Made by a program: the position numbers and the translations under genes
From: Hirudo medicinalis
Taxonomy: Eukaryota > Annelida > Clitellata > Hirudinida > Hirudinidae
Direction: 5' to 3'
DNA length: 22,596 nt
Assembly: GCA_011800805.1 (NCBI GenBank)
Contig: MPNW01001888.1
Coordinates: forward strand, 6,388 to 28,983
In this document: one piece after another, positions 14,965 to 22,596 of the stretch
Layout of the letters: each line of letters starts with the position of its first letter
How positions within the stretch are numbered: position 1 is the stretch's first letter
Notes under the pieces: model-generated
Told to the model about the DNA's origin: nothing
Database searches by the model: none
Seen by the model: the letters and a program-made list of their open reading frames with translations, nothing else

Positions 14965-16449
14965 GTAAGGTCATCATCCCAAGGATGACCTTTCCAACGT
15001 GCCCATTGACCTGTTAAGGTTCGTTACACTTTGGAGAAGATTGCATTCATCCTTGTTCTTCGCTCTGCCTGCTTTCGATTTATTTCTGTTTGTATTTTCA
15101 AGTTTTCTGTCGCGAACAATCTCGAGCTGTTCACTGGAGCTGTTCACTGATTCCAGGAGGTGACCCAAGAGGTGGTATTACTGGATAGGTCTGGTAGATT
15201 TTAAGTTCTAGTTTATGTAAGTGGAAACACGATGGATATTCTTTTCCAGTCTTTTCTAGTTTTACAGGGGGGGGGGGGGTTTGGCCACAATGCGGTCGTA
15301 ATTTTCGTTATTTTTTTTTACGCCGTCAGCAGTAGTCATGATGACACGATGACTCCCTCGTTCCAAGGGTGTAATCGCCCTTGACTTCATCGTCAAGCGC
15401 TGATCACTGATTCTCGTCTCTCGTCAAATTTTCAGGAGTCAGGTTTTCGCTTGTTGCCTGCGCTGCGTTATTCTTGCGTCTGACTGGTTTTAAAAATTCG
15501 TCTGAGGATTTCTGAGCGTCAGACCAGATTCCGACTTCGTCAAGGTCGCCCCCACACGGCGGATGTCATTAAGAGGATGCAAAAATGACCCGCTGAACGA
15601 CGAGGTGGCACGGATCCACTCGAGCGGCCTCTCCGTCTTGTCCCGAGCGGAAATTTGATCTGATTTTATGGTCTTCAAAATTGAATACCGGACGGGATTG
15701 GCTTTCCGGGAGCCATGATGGCAGTTGGAGATCGTGACACAACTCCTCCAGTTGTGGCAGAATAGAAGTCCGTTAGGCTGATCGAAAAAAGACGAAACGA
15801 GGTTGTTTAGAGTTATTTTTTTTTCGATAACATTGCAGCACAAAAATATAGCGAGTCTAAGTTGAGTTCCATCTAACGAATGTGTCTCGAAACGTGCACG
15901 TTGGCCAAGCGACGGTACAATGTCCTTGAGGACGTGTTGGAAATTGATTGGCTGATTCTAGTCTGCAGAGGGATGAAAGGCTGGAATGAATGAATGGATG
16001 GATGCATGCATCGATAAGTGGATGAATGAATGCATGCATGCATGCATCGATAAGTGGATGAATGAATGACTGCATCGATAAGTGGGTGAATGAATGCGCC
16101 AACAAACGAGTGAATGGATGGACGAGTGAATGCACCGATGGATTAGTGAAAGGTAGTTTGAAACTACAAACTGTGAATGCTTCGCGAGCTATCAAGTACC
16201 GAAGGCATGAATACGATCAACGTTCCTCATCATGTAACAACAACACCTACAACAAACCTAACGACTCAGCTAACGTTGCTAGATGTATGACTGACCAGTA
16301 GACCACAGAGATCAAGAGAATGGGCATGGCAAAAGGAGAGTCAGAGAGCACGAGAGGGAATAGACAAGCGAAAAACAAACTTTCTACTTTGTCCTCAATA
16401 CTGGTCGACGGAGGAACCTCTACCCCCTCTGGGAGAGCGGTCCTCGGGA
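14965..16449. other. no confirmed gene between the convergent polycystin and synaptotagmin genes
   Basis: It holds several acceptor-like pyrimidine tracts (ending 15156, 15266, 15443), a 13-G run (15267-15279), and a minus-strand open frame of 117 codons (15490-15843) without a recognisable domain. A phase-matching stub after 15156 (GDPRGGITG then TAG) could end the polycystin frame, but no poly(A) signal follows closely. The polycystin channel domain is not visible here. Confidence 0.4.
15980..16145. repeat. gaatgaatgcatgcatcgataagtggat minisatellite
   Basis: Three to four degenerate units with gcatgcatcgataagtggat at their core, 3' of the synaptotagmin stop. Confidence 0.85.
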
Positions 16450-16760
16450 TCAGCCGAACTCCTTCAAGATGTGCCATTGGGTGACTTGCTGTCTGCTCTT
16501 CTGGAACATTTCGTTCCAGTGTTTGGTCTCCAGGGGTCCGCTCTTGCTACCGAGGGTTATCTGGCCGATGAGTTCGTTCCTACCCATCCTGTCGTAGTCC
16601 ATGACTGACACGGCCAGGGTCGTCTGGCGGATGTACTCGTAGGGGATGCAGAACATGAAGGTCTCGTTGTAGACGGGGTTCAGGCATTTCTCCTGGATGG
16701 CTGTTTTTCTCTTTTCTATCTTCTTTCCGTCCCTCATCAGCCAGATCTTCACGTAGGGAT
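16450..16760 (-). CDS. Syt7: synaptotagmin C2B, last coding exon (most like synaptotagmin-7)
   Basis: The exon reads from 16760 down to TGA at 16452-16450, after the acceptor tcgaatgcag, phase 1. It encodes 103 residues: (D)PYVKIWLMRDGKKIEKRKT, CLNPVYNETFMF, a Ca2+-loop VMDYDRMGRNELIG, then ETKHWNEM and QWHILKEFG. These are C2B hallmarks: the Asp of SDPYVK and the two Asp in DYD bind calcium, KKIEKRKT is the polybasic strand, and WHxL is the synaptotagmin C-terminal motif. The split codon before DPYVK is a typical synaptotagmin intron site. GRNELIG with E.KHW and QWH favours Syt7 over Syt1/2/4, from memory of family patterns. Synaptotagmins are vesicle or plasma-membrane calcium sensors for exocytosis. 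The earlier exons (TM, C2A, first C2B strands) were not found in this window. The gene is convergent with the polycystin gene. Confidence 0.85.
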
Positions 16761-17439
16761 CTGCATTCGATGGGGGAATGAAATTCATTTTTATAGCGCT
16801 GCCTTATTGGATTTTATGGCTCTTAATTTAGCCGATGCCTGAGTGCTTTTATGTCGGCCGTCGTATTTTTTTCCACACGACTCTGAAGCTTTTGGACGAG
16901 ATGTGAGAGATGAAGAACTGATGATTTTTCTGGGCGTGGATCATTTTTAAGCATTAAAAAAACTTTGCTTTCGACAATTTTCGAGATAAAAAAGTAGAAT
17001 TTCTGGATTTAGCACTGATTTATTAAAGACATTCTCCACTTTGCTTAATTGAAAGAAATGAAGAGGAGTGGAAAATTATGAAAAAAGAAAATTATTAAGA
17101 TTCAAATCCCAAGAAATCTCCAACAATTTTCAAAACGAGGAAGGAGGAAGTTGCACCAGAGTTAATTATTATAGATTGCAGTCCTCACACGATTATGATT
17201 ATGATTATCATCGTCGATTATCATCCACGATTTTGTGGATTTTCGAGGTAAAATGTTTAAAATTCTTGAATGCGATAGAACTTTTTCGATATCTTGGAAT
17301 CGCTCCTTACGTCGGCCAATAGGGGCCTGCCTGCCCATCCCCCCCCCCTCAATTATCCGGATTGTTCTGGACAATAAAAAGTGTTTTAGTCGGATTTGTC
17401 TTCTTATTTATTTTAATTCCTTAATTGCAGCATTTTCAG

Positions 17440-17440
17440 C

Positions 17441-17497
<57 letters not shown>

Positions 17498-17511
17498 AGC
17501 AACAGCAACAG
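17440..17511. repeat. CAA microsatellite
   Basis: (caa)n ending in agcaacagcaacag. Confidence 0.9.
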
Positions 17512-17679
17512 AAAACAGTTTCCAACGAAAGTAATTGTTGTGCAAAGGACGGACGGCCAATGATATCATTCTTCTGCTTTGTTTCCGAGCGTGGACAGTA
17601 CATTTCCAGAAGTCGTACCTATTTATTACTGGACTACTGGTTTATTGCTTGCGCTAGATCTGGAAATCACCAGACCACC

Positions 17680-17850
17680 ATCGAAGCAACAACAATTAAC
17701 ACAACAACAACAACAGTTAACAAAACATCATAGCAACAACAGTTAACACAACAACAATTAACACAACAATCTCACATCAACAACAGTTAACAAAACATCA
17801 TAGCAACAGTTGACACAACAACATCAACAGCAACAGCTAACACAATAGCC
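17680..17850. repeat. CAA-based minisatellite
   Basis: Units such as caacaacagttaacaaaaca and tcatagcaac repeat with variable CAA stretches between. Confidence 0.85.
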
Positions 17851-17966
17851 ACAAGGACCACAAGAACCACAAGAGCCACAAGAACCACACGGACCACAAG
17901 GACCATAAGGACCACAAGGCCCACAACGACCACAAGAGCCACAACGACCACAAGAACCACAAACAC
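17851..17966. repeat. 9-bp accacaagg minisatellite
   Basis: About 13 units of accacaag plus one variable base; n at 17968 follows. On the minus strand it reads as Cys-Gly-X periodic peptide. Confidence 0.9.
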
Positions 17967-18057
17967 ANATATTAATCTTATTATTATTATTATTATTATT
18001 ATTATTGAAATAATTTTGATTGAACAAATTAAAAATATTTTATAATATAATTTGTCA

Positions 18058-18150
18058 TAATCATCATCGTCACCATCATTACCACCATCAGTAGCGGCAC
18101 CAGTACCACTATCACCACCACCACCATCACCACCATCATCGTCATCATCA
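18058..18150. repeat. ATC/ACC trinucleotide array
   Basis: atcatcgtcaccatcat type repeat directly 3' of the minus-strand exon at 18158. Confidence 0.85.
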
Positions 18151-18157
18151 TCAAAAA

Positions 18158-18757
18158 TTACCGCACACCTTTAGCGATGTCGTTCACACCGGTGTTACTG
18201 GTGGCAAAGTTCTTGGCTCCCTGGTTCTTGGTCAGCGAGTAGACGCTGCTGCCGTCGCGGTCGTCGGTGTGAAGTTGGAACGTGGCGACGGGGGAGTTGG
18301 TCTTGTTGGCCGCGAACGTCGACGGATCGTCGCAGTGGTTCTCGGCCGACCATCTGTGCCTCTGGCCTTGCCCAGATGGACGGAGCATGGGTACTGGAGG
18401 AAGGGGGACCTCGTCTTCGTCGTTGTTATTGCTGTTGTTGATGTGGTGGTTGTTGTTGTTGTGGTTGTTGTGGTGCTGGAAGTGAGTGTAGTTGTTGCTG
18501 CCGCCGCTGCTAATGCTGCTGTAGTTGTACATCCTATGGTTAGAGGAGTAGGAGCAGTTGCCTGCCTTACCGAAAGGTTTGGCACCACTGGAGGACTGTT
18601 TCGGTGAAGACGACGACGACGCTGACGAAGGGGTGAGCAGGGGCGCATAGGACGGTGGCGATGAGGGGGTGGCTAGTAGGGAGCAGGGTGACAGAAGGTT
18701 CACGTAGGTGGAGCAGGCCTGGGTCTTGCGGGACACTGAGTCCACTTCATTCATGGT
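18158..18757 (-). CDS. minus-strand coding exon, Ser/Asn/His-rich, unidentified
   Basis: It reads from 18757 (acceptor tttgcaccttaag, phase 0) through about 195 residues. It contains NEVDSVSRKTQACSTYVNLL, a Ser/Pro-rich stretch, an Asn/His run from GTT-type repeats, DEDEVPLPPVPMLRPSGQGQ, and HTDDRDGSSVYSLTKNQGAK. GC content jumps at the acceptor and the non-repeat parts look like real protein. An in-frame ATG at 18811 is an alternative start. The 3' end is either TAA at 18160-18158, a donor AAAG|GTGTGC at 18169 (phase 1), or GTGCG|GTAATT at 18162. The phase 1 donor fits the synaptotagmin exon, but the join would lack the first C2B strands. It looks like a disordered cytoplasmic region; no family named. 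Confidence 0.5.
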   Translation of the reverse strand, partial: TMNEVDSVSRKTQACSTYVNLLSPCSLLATPSSPPSYAPLLTPSSASSSSSPKQSSSGAKPFGKAGNCSYSSNHRMYNYSSISSGGSNNYTHFQHHNNHNNNNHHINNSNNNDEDEVPLPPVPMLRPSGQGQRHRWSAENHCDDPSTFAANKTNSPVATFQLHTDDRDGSSVYSLTKNQGAKNFATSNTGVNDIAKGVR

Positions 18758-18811
18758 CTTAAGGTGCAAATTGAATTGATTAATGTCTAATGAAACAAGA
18801 TCATTCTCCAT

Positions 18812-19223
18812 TTTTTAAATAAGTTTATCAACAAATAAATTATAAATTGATTGAAATTAATAGAGAAATATTATTTATTAACAATTGCATTTAAATCATT
18901 CGTCGTCCAAAGCAGAGCAGTGAAGTGAAGTGATGATGATGATGATGATGATGATTGTAATTCGAACGCTATTGTCATCATCGTCGTGGCCTCATCATCA
19001 CCATCGTCGTCGTCGTCCTCCTCCTCCTCATCATCATCACCACCATCATCATCATCATAAATATTCAGGTGGATGCGACTTTTCCATGTGAATAATCCGC
19101 TCGGAACGTTCCCGTTCCACTTAGAGCTTCTCCCAAGTGACGATGACGACGACGACGACGATGATGATGATGATGATAGTGGTGATGATGATTATTATTA
19201 TTATTGCTATTATTTTGAATTAC
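18812..19223. other. no gene seen; GAT/CAT arrays
   Basis: AT-rich sequence followed by GAT (18933-18955), ATC/CGT/CTC (18975-19060) and GAC/GAT (19138-19195) arrays. The long frames across it come from the repeats. Confidence 0.5.
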
Positions 19224-19312
19224 AGGTGTGTCACCAAGATTGCATCGGTAAACCACGTCGACCAGTGCCCAGCCATGTCCGCCAATGCTGGAGAAATTCC
19301 AAAACTCCCGCT
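19224..19312. CDS. 87-nt exon-like island, strand ambiguous
   Basis: Minus reading: acceptor ggctcatcttacag, exon 19310-19224, donor ACACCT|GTAATT, 29 codons REFWNFSSIGGHGWALVDVV and YRCNLGDTP, phase 0, which would join in frame to the exon starting at 18757. Plus reading: acceptor ttgaattacag, exon 19226-19312, donor CCCGCT|GTAAGA, frame VCHQDCIGKPRRPVPSHV. Both strands have usable splice sites because ctgtaa occurs at one edge and ttacag at the other. The minus reading is slightly favoured by phase and neighbour. Confidence 0.35.
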
Positions 19313-19502
19313 GTAAGATGAGCCAATGACAGACGATATAGGGCGGTTCAAAGGTTAAGTTGAAAGGTCAGGCCGATGTCAATTCGTCGTGAACTCGCAT
19401 AAGGAAGTAGTCTGAATGACCTCGGAGGAAAAACGACAAATCGACAGTCTCCGATACGAATAACAACTAATATTGCTGTAATTAATATTGTTATTAATGC
19501 TA

Positions 19503-19534
19503 TAGTAATAATAATAATAATAATAATACTAATA

Positions 19535-19565
<31 letters not shown>

Positions 19566-19567
19566 TG
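19503..19567. repeat. AAT microsatellite
   Basis: (aat)n with agt and act interruptions, directly followed by a SINE-like tail sequence. Confidence 0.9.
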
Positions 19568-19855
19568 TTTATGTCCATTTTTATAGCGCCATCTTTTGCG
19601 CTTCTTCTTATAGTTGGACGATTTCGAGTCCGTGACGTTATCTGAATGACACGGACGAGATGACTTCGGCGTACAATGAAGAAGTCGTAAATAATTATTT
19701 GAAATTATGAAATAAATTTAAAAGAAATTCGAGTCGATGAAATATTCGATTACACTCTGCTCATAATTTTAGAACAATAACCGAGCAATTACTTGAAATT
19801 CTTCCTCTTTAATGCGCCCAATTAACATAACTTATCGATCCCAGCGTCAACCGTT

Positions 19856-19951
19856 GCATAATTATTAAGTAATTTGCATGCATAATTATTAAGTAATTTG
19901 CATGCATAATTATTAAGTAATTTGCATGCATAATTATTAAGTAATTTGCAT
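19856..19951. repeat. 24-bp minisatellite, four copies, with octamer sites
   Basis: gcataattattaagtaatttgcat is repeated four times with almost no change, followed by a partial fifth copy. Each unit contains ATTTGCAT, the POU-factor octamer. Confidence 0.9.
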
Positions 19952-20049
19952 TCATAATTATCGGGCTATAACTTCAACCCAGCATGACGAATGAATGTCA
20001 TTTGTGGCATAAATAAAAAGAGCGATATAAAACGTCCATTGGTAGTGCC

Positions 20050-20118
20050 ATAGATATGAAATAGCATAGATATGGAATAGCATAGATATAAAATAGCATA
20101 GATATAAAAATATAAAAA
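20050..20118. repeat. agcatagatataaaat repeat
   Basis: Four 16-17 bp units with small changes. The minus-strand hydrophobic frame across it is a by-product. Confidence 0.85.
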
Positions 20119-20354
20119 AAAAGCAACATGGCCGCCGAGGGGTTTTTGTGCGCGCAAGGTTAAGCAAGAGTTACAGACCGGCGGATCTAAGCCAGTCGCT
20201 CTATTATCGCTCATCAGGCGACCATCTTTTTTTGGGCAGCCATCTTGTGCTCCAATTTGAGGCGCATTCGCGATTAATGTTTGACTGTTTGTTTGATATT
20301 ATTTTGGTTGTTAAATAATAAATTTATGTCTTTGAAATTATTTTTTTTTTTAGG

Positions 20355-20526
20355 AATTCCAATTTATTTCTGTTTATTTCCAATTTTAAACCCGGAGAAC
20401 GTAATCGACGAAAAGGAAGCGGCAACTTATCACGACCTCGAAAATTGCCTGATGCTCTCCGCCATTTTCTAGCGCACAATTCCCGCCACAATGATGGAGC
20501 GCCTCTTGGAGAAAATGAAAAGAAGT
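20355..20526 (+). CDS. weak exon candidate after a poly-T acceptor
   Basis: The acceptor attttttttttttag at 20354 is strong. Two frames are open after it: one gives [20 protein letters not shown] and ends at TAG 20470; the other gives [20 protein letters not shown] and runs to TAA at 20526. Neither resembles a known domain, and a minus-strand frame is also open here. The CCATCCTT array follows directly. Confidence 0.25.
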
Positions 20527-20546
20527 AAAGAGAGGCCACCCATCTT

Positions 20547-20825
20547 TCCACCCATCCTTCCATTTATTCTTCCATCCATCTTTCCATCCATCCTTCCATC
20601 CACCCTTCCATTCATCCTTCCATCCATCCTTCCACCCATCCTTCCACTCATCCTTCCACTCATCCTTCCACTCATCCTTCCATCCATCCTTCCATCCATC
20701 CTTCCATCCATCCTTCCATCCATCCTTCTATCCATCCATCCATCCTTCCATCCATCCTTCCATCCATCCTTCTATCCATCCTTCCATCCATCCATCCTTC
20801 CATCCATCCTTCCTTCCGTCCTTCT
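20547..20825. repeat. CCATCCTT/CCATCCAT array
   Basis: About 280 bp of catccttccatc units. It is pyrimidine-rich on the plus strand; the Met-Asp-Gly-Arg frame on the minus strand is a by-product. Confidence 0.9.
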
Positions 20826-21032
20826 CAATATCGTCTGCAATCATCCACAGCTGGCGTTTTCGTGAAAAATTATTATAAAAAAAGAAATACTTTCGTCTTG
20901 AAAGGAATATTTTCCAAATTACTTTTGAAACAGTTTCAAAAGAATCCTCTGAACCGCTCAGACACGATTCCTTGGAATAAGGCGACAGTTTTTAAAGATG
21001 CCCTCGCAGGGGGGGGGTGGGGTGACCACCAG

Positions 21033-21234
21033 GCCGACAAGGGGTGGAAAAACCCAGATCAGGGTCACGAGCGGAACCGACCTTCTGGAACAAGACGCCG
21101 GATTTGGACCTGGATGATGCCACGCTGCTGGAAATTCCCGGAGTTAAACGAAACTCGAGTGGAACGAGCGAACGAAGCGAAGAGATGAGAATCACGGATA
21201 AATCCAGCTGCTGTGATTGCACGGACAAAGGGCG
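21033..21234 (+). CDS. candidate plus-strand exon, unknown product
   Basis: Acceptor ggtgaccaccag, phase 1; donor GGGCG|GTAAAA, phase 2. The frame gives [20 protein letters not shown], then [17 protein letters not shown] and a Ser/Glu-rich tail with CCDC. The start phase matches the donor of the polycystin exon at 14964, so it could be a later exon of that gene with the synaptotagmin exon inside the intron, but one match in three occurs by chance. Overlapping minus-strand frames are also open. Confidence 0.3.
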
Positions 21235-21507
21235 GTAAAACTGTCTGACAGGAGGACGAAGACAGGCAATTGTGACGGCGCAGGACGCGGCAAAGTGTCA
21301 CGTCACGTGGTCTGGGGTTTTTCCAGGGATATAAATACATTCCCCGGGAGATATAAATACATTTTCCAGGCGCACGTGCACGTTTTTTTCCAGGTTGTGT
21401 TTACAACGACTGGAATGGAAATGGAATATTGGATGTCTTTCGTGCTCAGAGTTTTGTGATTTTTTGTGATCAACAAGTATTGAATGGTTTAATTTGACTG
21501 AGTTGAT

Positions 21508-21580
21508 GTGTTCTTGTGTCCTTGTGACCTTGTGTTCTTGTGTCCTTGTGACCTTGTGTTCTTGTGTTTTTGTGTCTTTG
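21508..21580. repeat. ttgtgtccttgtgacc minisatellite
   Basis: 9-10 bp units (cttgtgtt/ccttgtgac) in a higher-order repeat of about 28 bp. Confidence 0.85.
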
Positions 21581-21659
21581 TTCGTCGATGTTCTATTCTC
21601 GTGTTTGAGGTGCGGACAAGTTTGAAATATTAATTATTAACGTCTTTAATGCAGGGAAC

Positions 21660-21825
21660 ACAACAGCAACAACAATAACAATAACAACAGCAACAACAAC
21701 ATCAACAACAGCAACAACAACAACAGCAGCAGCAGCAGCAGCAACAACAACAACAACGACGACAACAACAACAACAACGACGACAACAAACAACAACAGC
21801 AGCAGCAACAACAACAACAACAAAA
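21660..21825. repeat. CAA/CAG microsatellite
   Basis: Mixed caa, cag and cga units; Gln-, Leu- or Val-rich frames across it are by-products. Confidence 0.9.
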
Positions 21826-22257
21826 GGCCATGTTTACGAATGAGATTAGAAATACAGGCTTCCAAAGCCTCCACATGTTCTTCGTATCCAACATGGCGGA
21901 GACGTTGATTCGTCGTGAGGCTCTTAATGTTGTTTGTTTTTGTTGTTTGTTGTTTGTTTTTGTTGTTGTTTTTGTTGGATTTGTTGGATTTGTTTTAAAA
22001 GAATTATTTGCTTAAAAAAATGTCGATTTGAATATTTGGAAATGGATATTCACAAATTAAATTAATTTTTGAAATAATGATTAGCAAATTAGTTTTTGAA
22101 ATATTTAGTCACAAAATTTCAAGTAATCCGCTGACCAAGGCCGAGTCAGCTTTGCTAAGAATTCCAAGAAAAATTATTTATTCAAACTCAAAACAAAAAT
22201 CCAATCCTTGCAAAATTGGCTCACATGCCCAGCTCCATATGTCTAACTTTGATGGCT

Positions 22258-22305
22258 TCTAGCGCTCCCTGGAGTAAGCGCTACATAAAGGTCTTAGCGC
22301 CTCCA
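22258..22305 (+). mobile_element. SINE-like tail
   Basis: gcgctccctggagtaagcgc followed by tacataaagg matches the tail type seen at 10940-11030 (two GCGC words and a TA.ATAAA end), here on the plus strand. Too short to assign firmly. Confidence 0.3.
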
Positions 22306-22555
22306 AAAAAAACAATGCAGTTCAATCTCGATAAGTTAAAACTTGGGCATTCACACATCGCGGATGATGTGTAAATGGAGAGGGATTTTCCACCCGCCAC
22401 TTTCGTTTTCGTACTCCCTGGAATGCCTCCTGGAATGGAGAGGAATGAGGATGGAAAGAATTTTTTTTTATATCAGAAAAACAAAAAATTTCGAGAAGCG
22501 ATTTCGTTAAATGTGAGGCGATTCATCAATTTGAGTTTTGATTCGTGTGCGAGGT

Positions 22556-22596
22556 TGACTCACTCACTCACTCACTCACTCACTCACTCACTCATC
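22556..22596. repeat. ACTC microsatellite at window end
   Basis: (actc)n running to the last base, so its full length is unknown. Confidence 0.9.

Larger units (their letters stand above)
16761..18157. other. repeat-rich interval upstream of the synaptotagmin exon
   Basis: Probably intron of the minus-strand synaptotagmin gene. It contains a SINE-like tail (16783-16800), a C run near 17340, a CAA array (17440-17511), CAA minisatellites (17680-17850), a 9-bp array (17851-17966), an ATT array (17976-18006) and ATC/ACC repeats (18058-18150). No C2A or first C2B strand motif was found on either strand. Confidence 0.5.
19313..21032. other. no confirmed gene; repeats and one weak exon candidate
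   Basis: It contains an AAT array (19503-19567), a SINE-like tail (19575-19590), a 24-bp octamer minisatellite (19856-19951), a tagatat array (20050-20118), a weak exon candidate (20355-20526) and a large CCATCCTT array (20547-20825). Otherwise AT-rich with nothing recognisable. Confidence 0.45.
21235..22596. other. no confirmed gene in the last 1.36 kb
   Basis: Holds a pair of gatataaatacatt repeats (21329-21364), a ttgtgtccttgtgacc array (21508-21580), a CAA/CAG array (21660-21825), TTG repeats (21928-21992), a SINE-like tail near 22262 and an ACTC array to the window end. Plus-strand frames of about 60-80 codons exist without recognisable domains. Confidence 0.45.

Noticed and set aside
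15514..15588. RQTRFRLRQ resembling the RQ.R motif at the start of polycystin TOP domains
   Set aside because: The frame stops after 24 codons, lacks the following Cys and hydrophobic pattern, and has no good acceptor.
15490..15843. 117-codon minus-strand frame
   Set aside because: No recognisable domain, no convincing splice sites or start; left as unassigned sequence.
19856..19951. CRISPR-like array
   Set aside because: Head-to-tail 24-bp copies without unique spacers, in eukaryotic DNA.
20469..20735. Met-Asp-Gly-Arg repeat protein on the minus strand
   Set aside because: Pure translation of the CCATCCTT array.
21593..21894. poly-Val and poly-Leu membrane-like frames on the minus strand
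   Set aside because: Translations of the CAA/CAG array.

Overview
This is animal nuclear DNA. It has GT...AG introns, single n characters inside microsatellites, very many tri- and tetranucleotide arrays and a tRNA-related SINE tail (GCGCTATATAAATG). Homopolymeric Asn, Asp and His tracts and modest introns (about 70 to 1200 nt) suggest an invertebrate, perhaps a lophotrochozoan such as an annelid or leech. The organism call is inference; no gene here fixes the species.

The main content is one plus-strand gene running from at least 3413 to 14964. I reconstructed 16 exons whose reading frame carries through every intron (about 1910 codons, neither end in the window). They encode, in order: a first membrane segment (3413-3568), a PLAT/LH2 domain split over four exons (3748-5366), a second membrane segment behind an HLWL motif (5658-5868), a third (6307-6467), a very long cytoplasmic region (7360 to about 14000), a membrane hairpin ending in an LKVL motif (about 14008-14195), and a Cys/Arg-rich cytoplasmic piece (14776-14964). 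TM1, PLAT, TM2-TM3, loop, TM4-TM5 is the architecture of the polycystin-1 (PKD1/PKD1L/PKDREJ) family. The loop between TM3 and TM4 is about 1300 residues, several times the length in human PKD1. It holds an unrecognised helical region, SR-rich and acidic linkers and a microsatellite-encoded Asn/Thr tract. The C-terminal polycystin channel half was not found.

On the minus strand, 16450-16760 is the last coding exon of a synaptotagmin, most like Syt7: the greater part of the C2B domain with the terminal WHxL motif. At 18158-18757 there is a second minus-strand coding exon, rich in Ser and Asn and unidentified. An 87-nt exon-like island near 19224-19312 has splice signals on both strands. From 20 to 21.4 kb a few plus-strand exon candidates remain unassigned.

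The remaining sequence is mostly introns and intergenic DNA filled with tandem repeats: GAT, GTT, CAA, AAT, TGAT, CCATCCTT and CT-rich arrays, AT-rich arrays around the word attagcataa, and a 24-bp minisatellite carrying octamer (ATTTGCAT) sites. The first 3.4 kb, upstream of TM1, hold a CpG-rich block with a few weak exon candidates, one of which may be the tail of a GPS motif.
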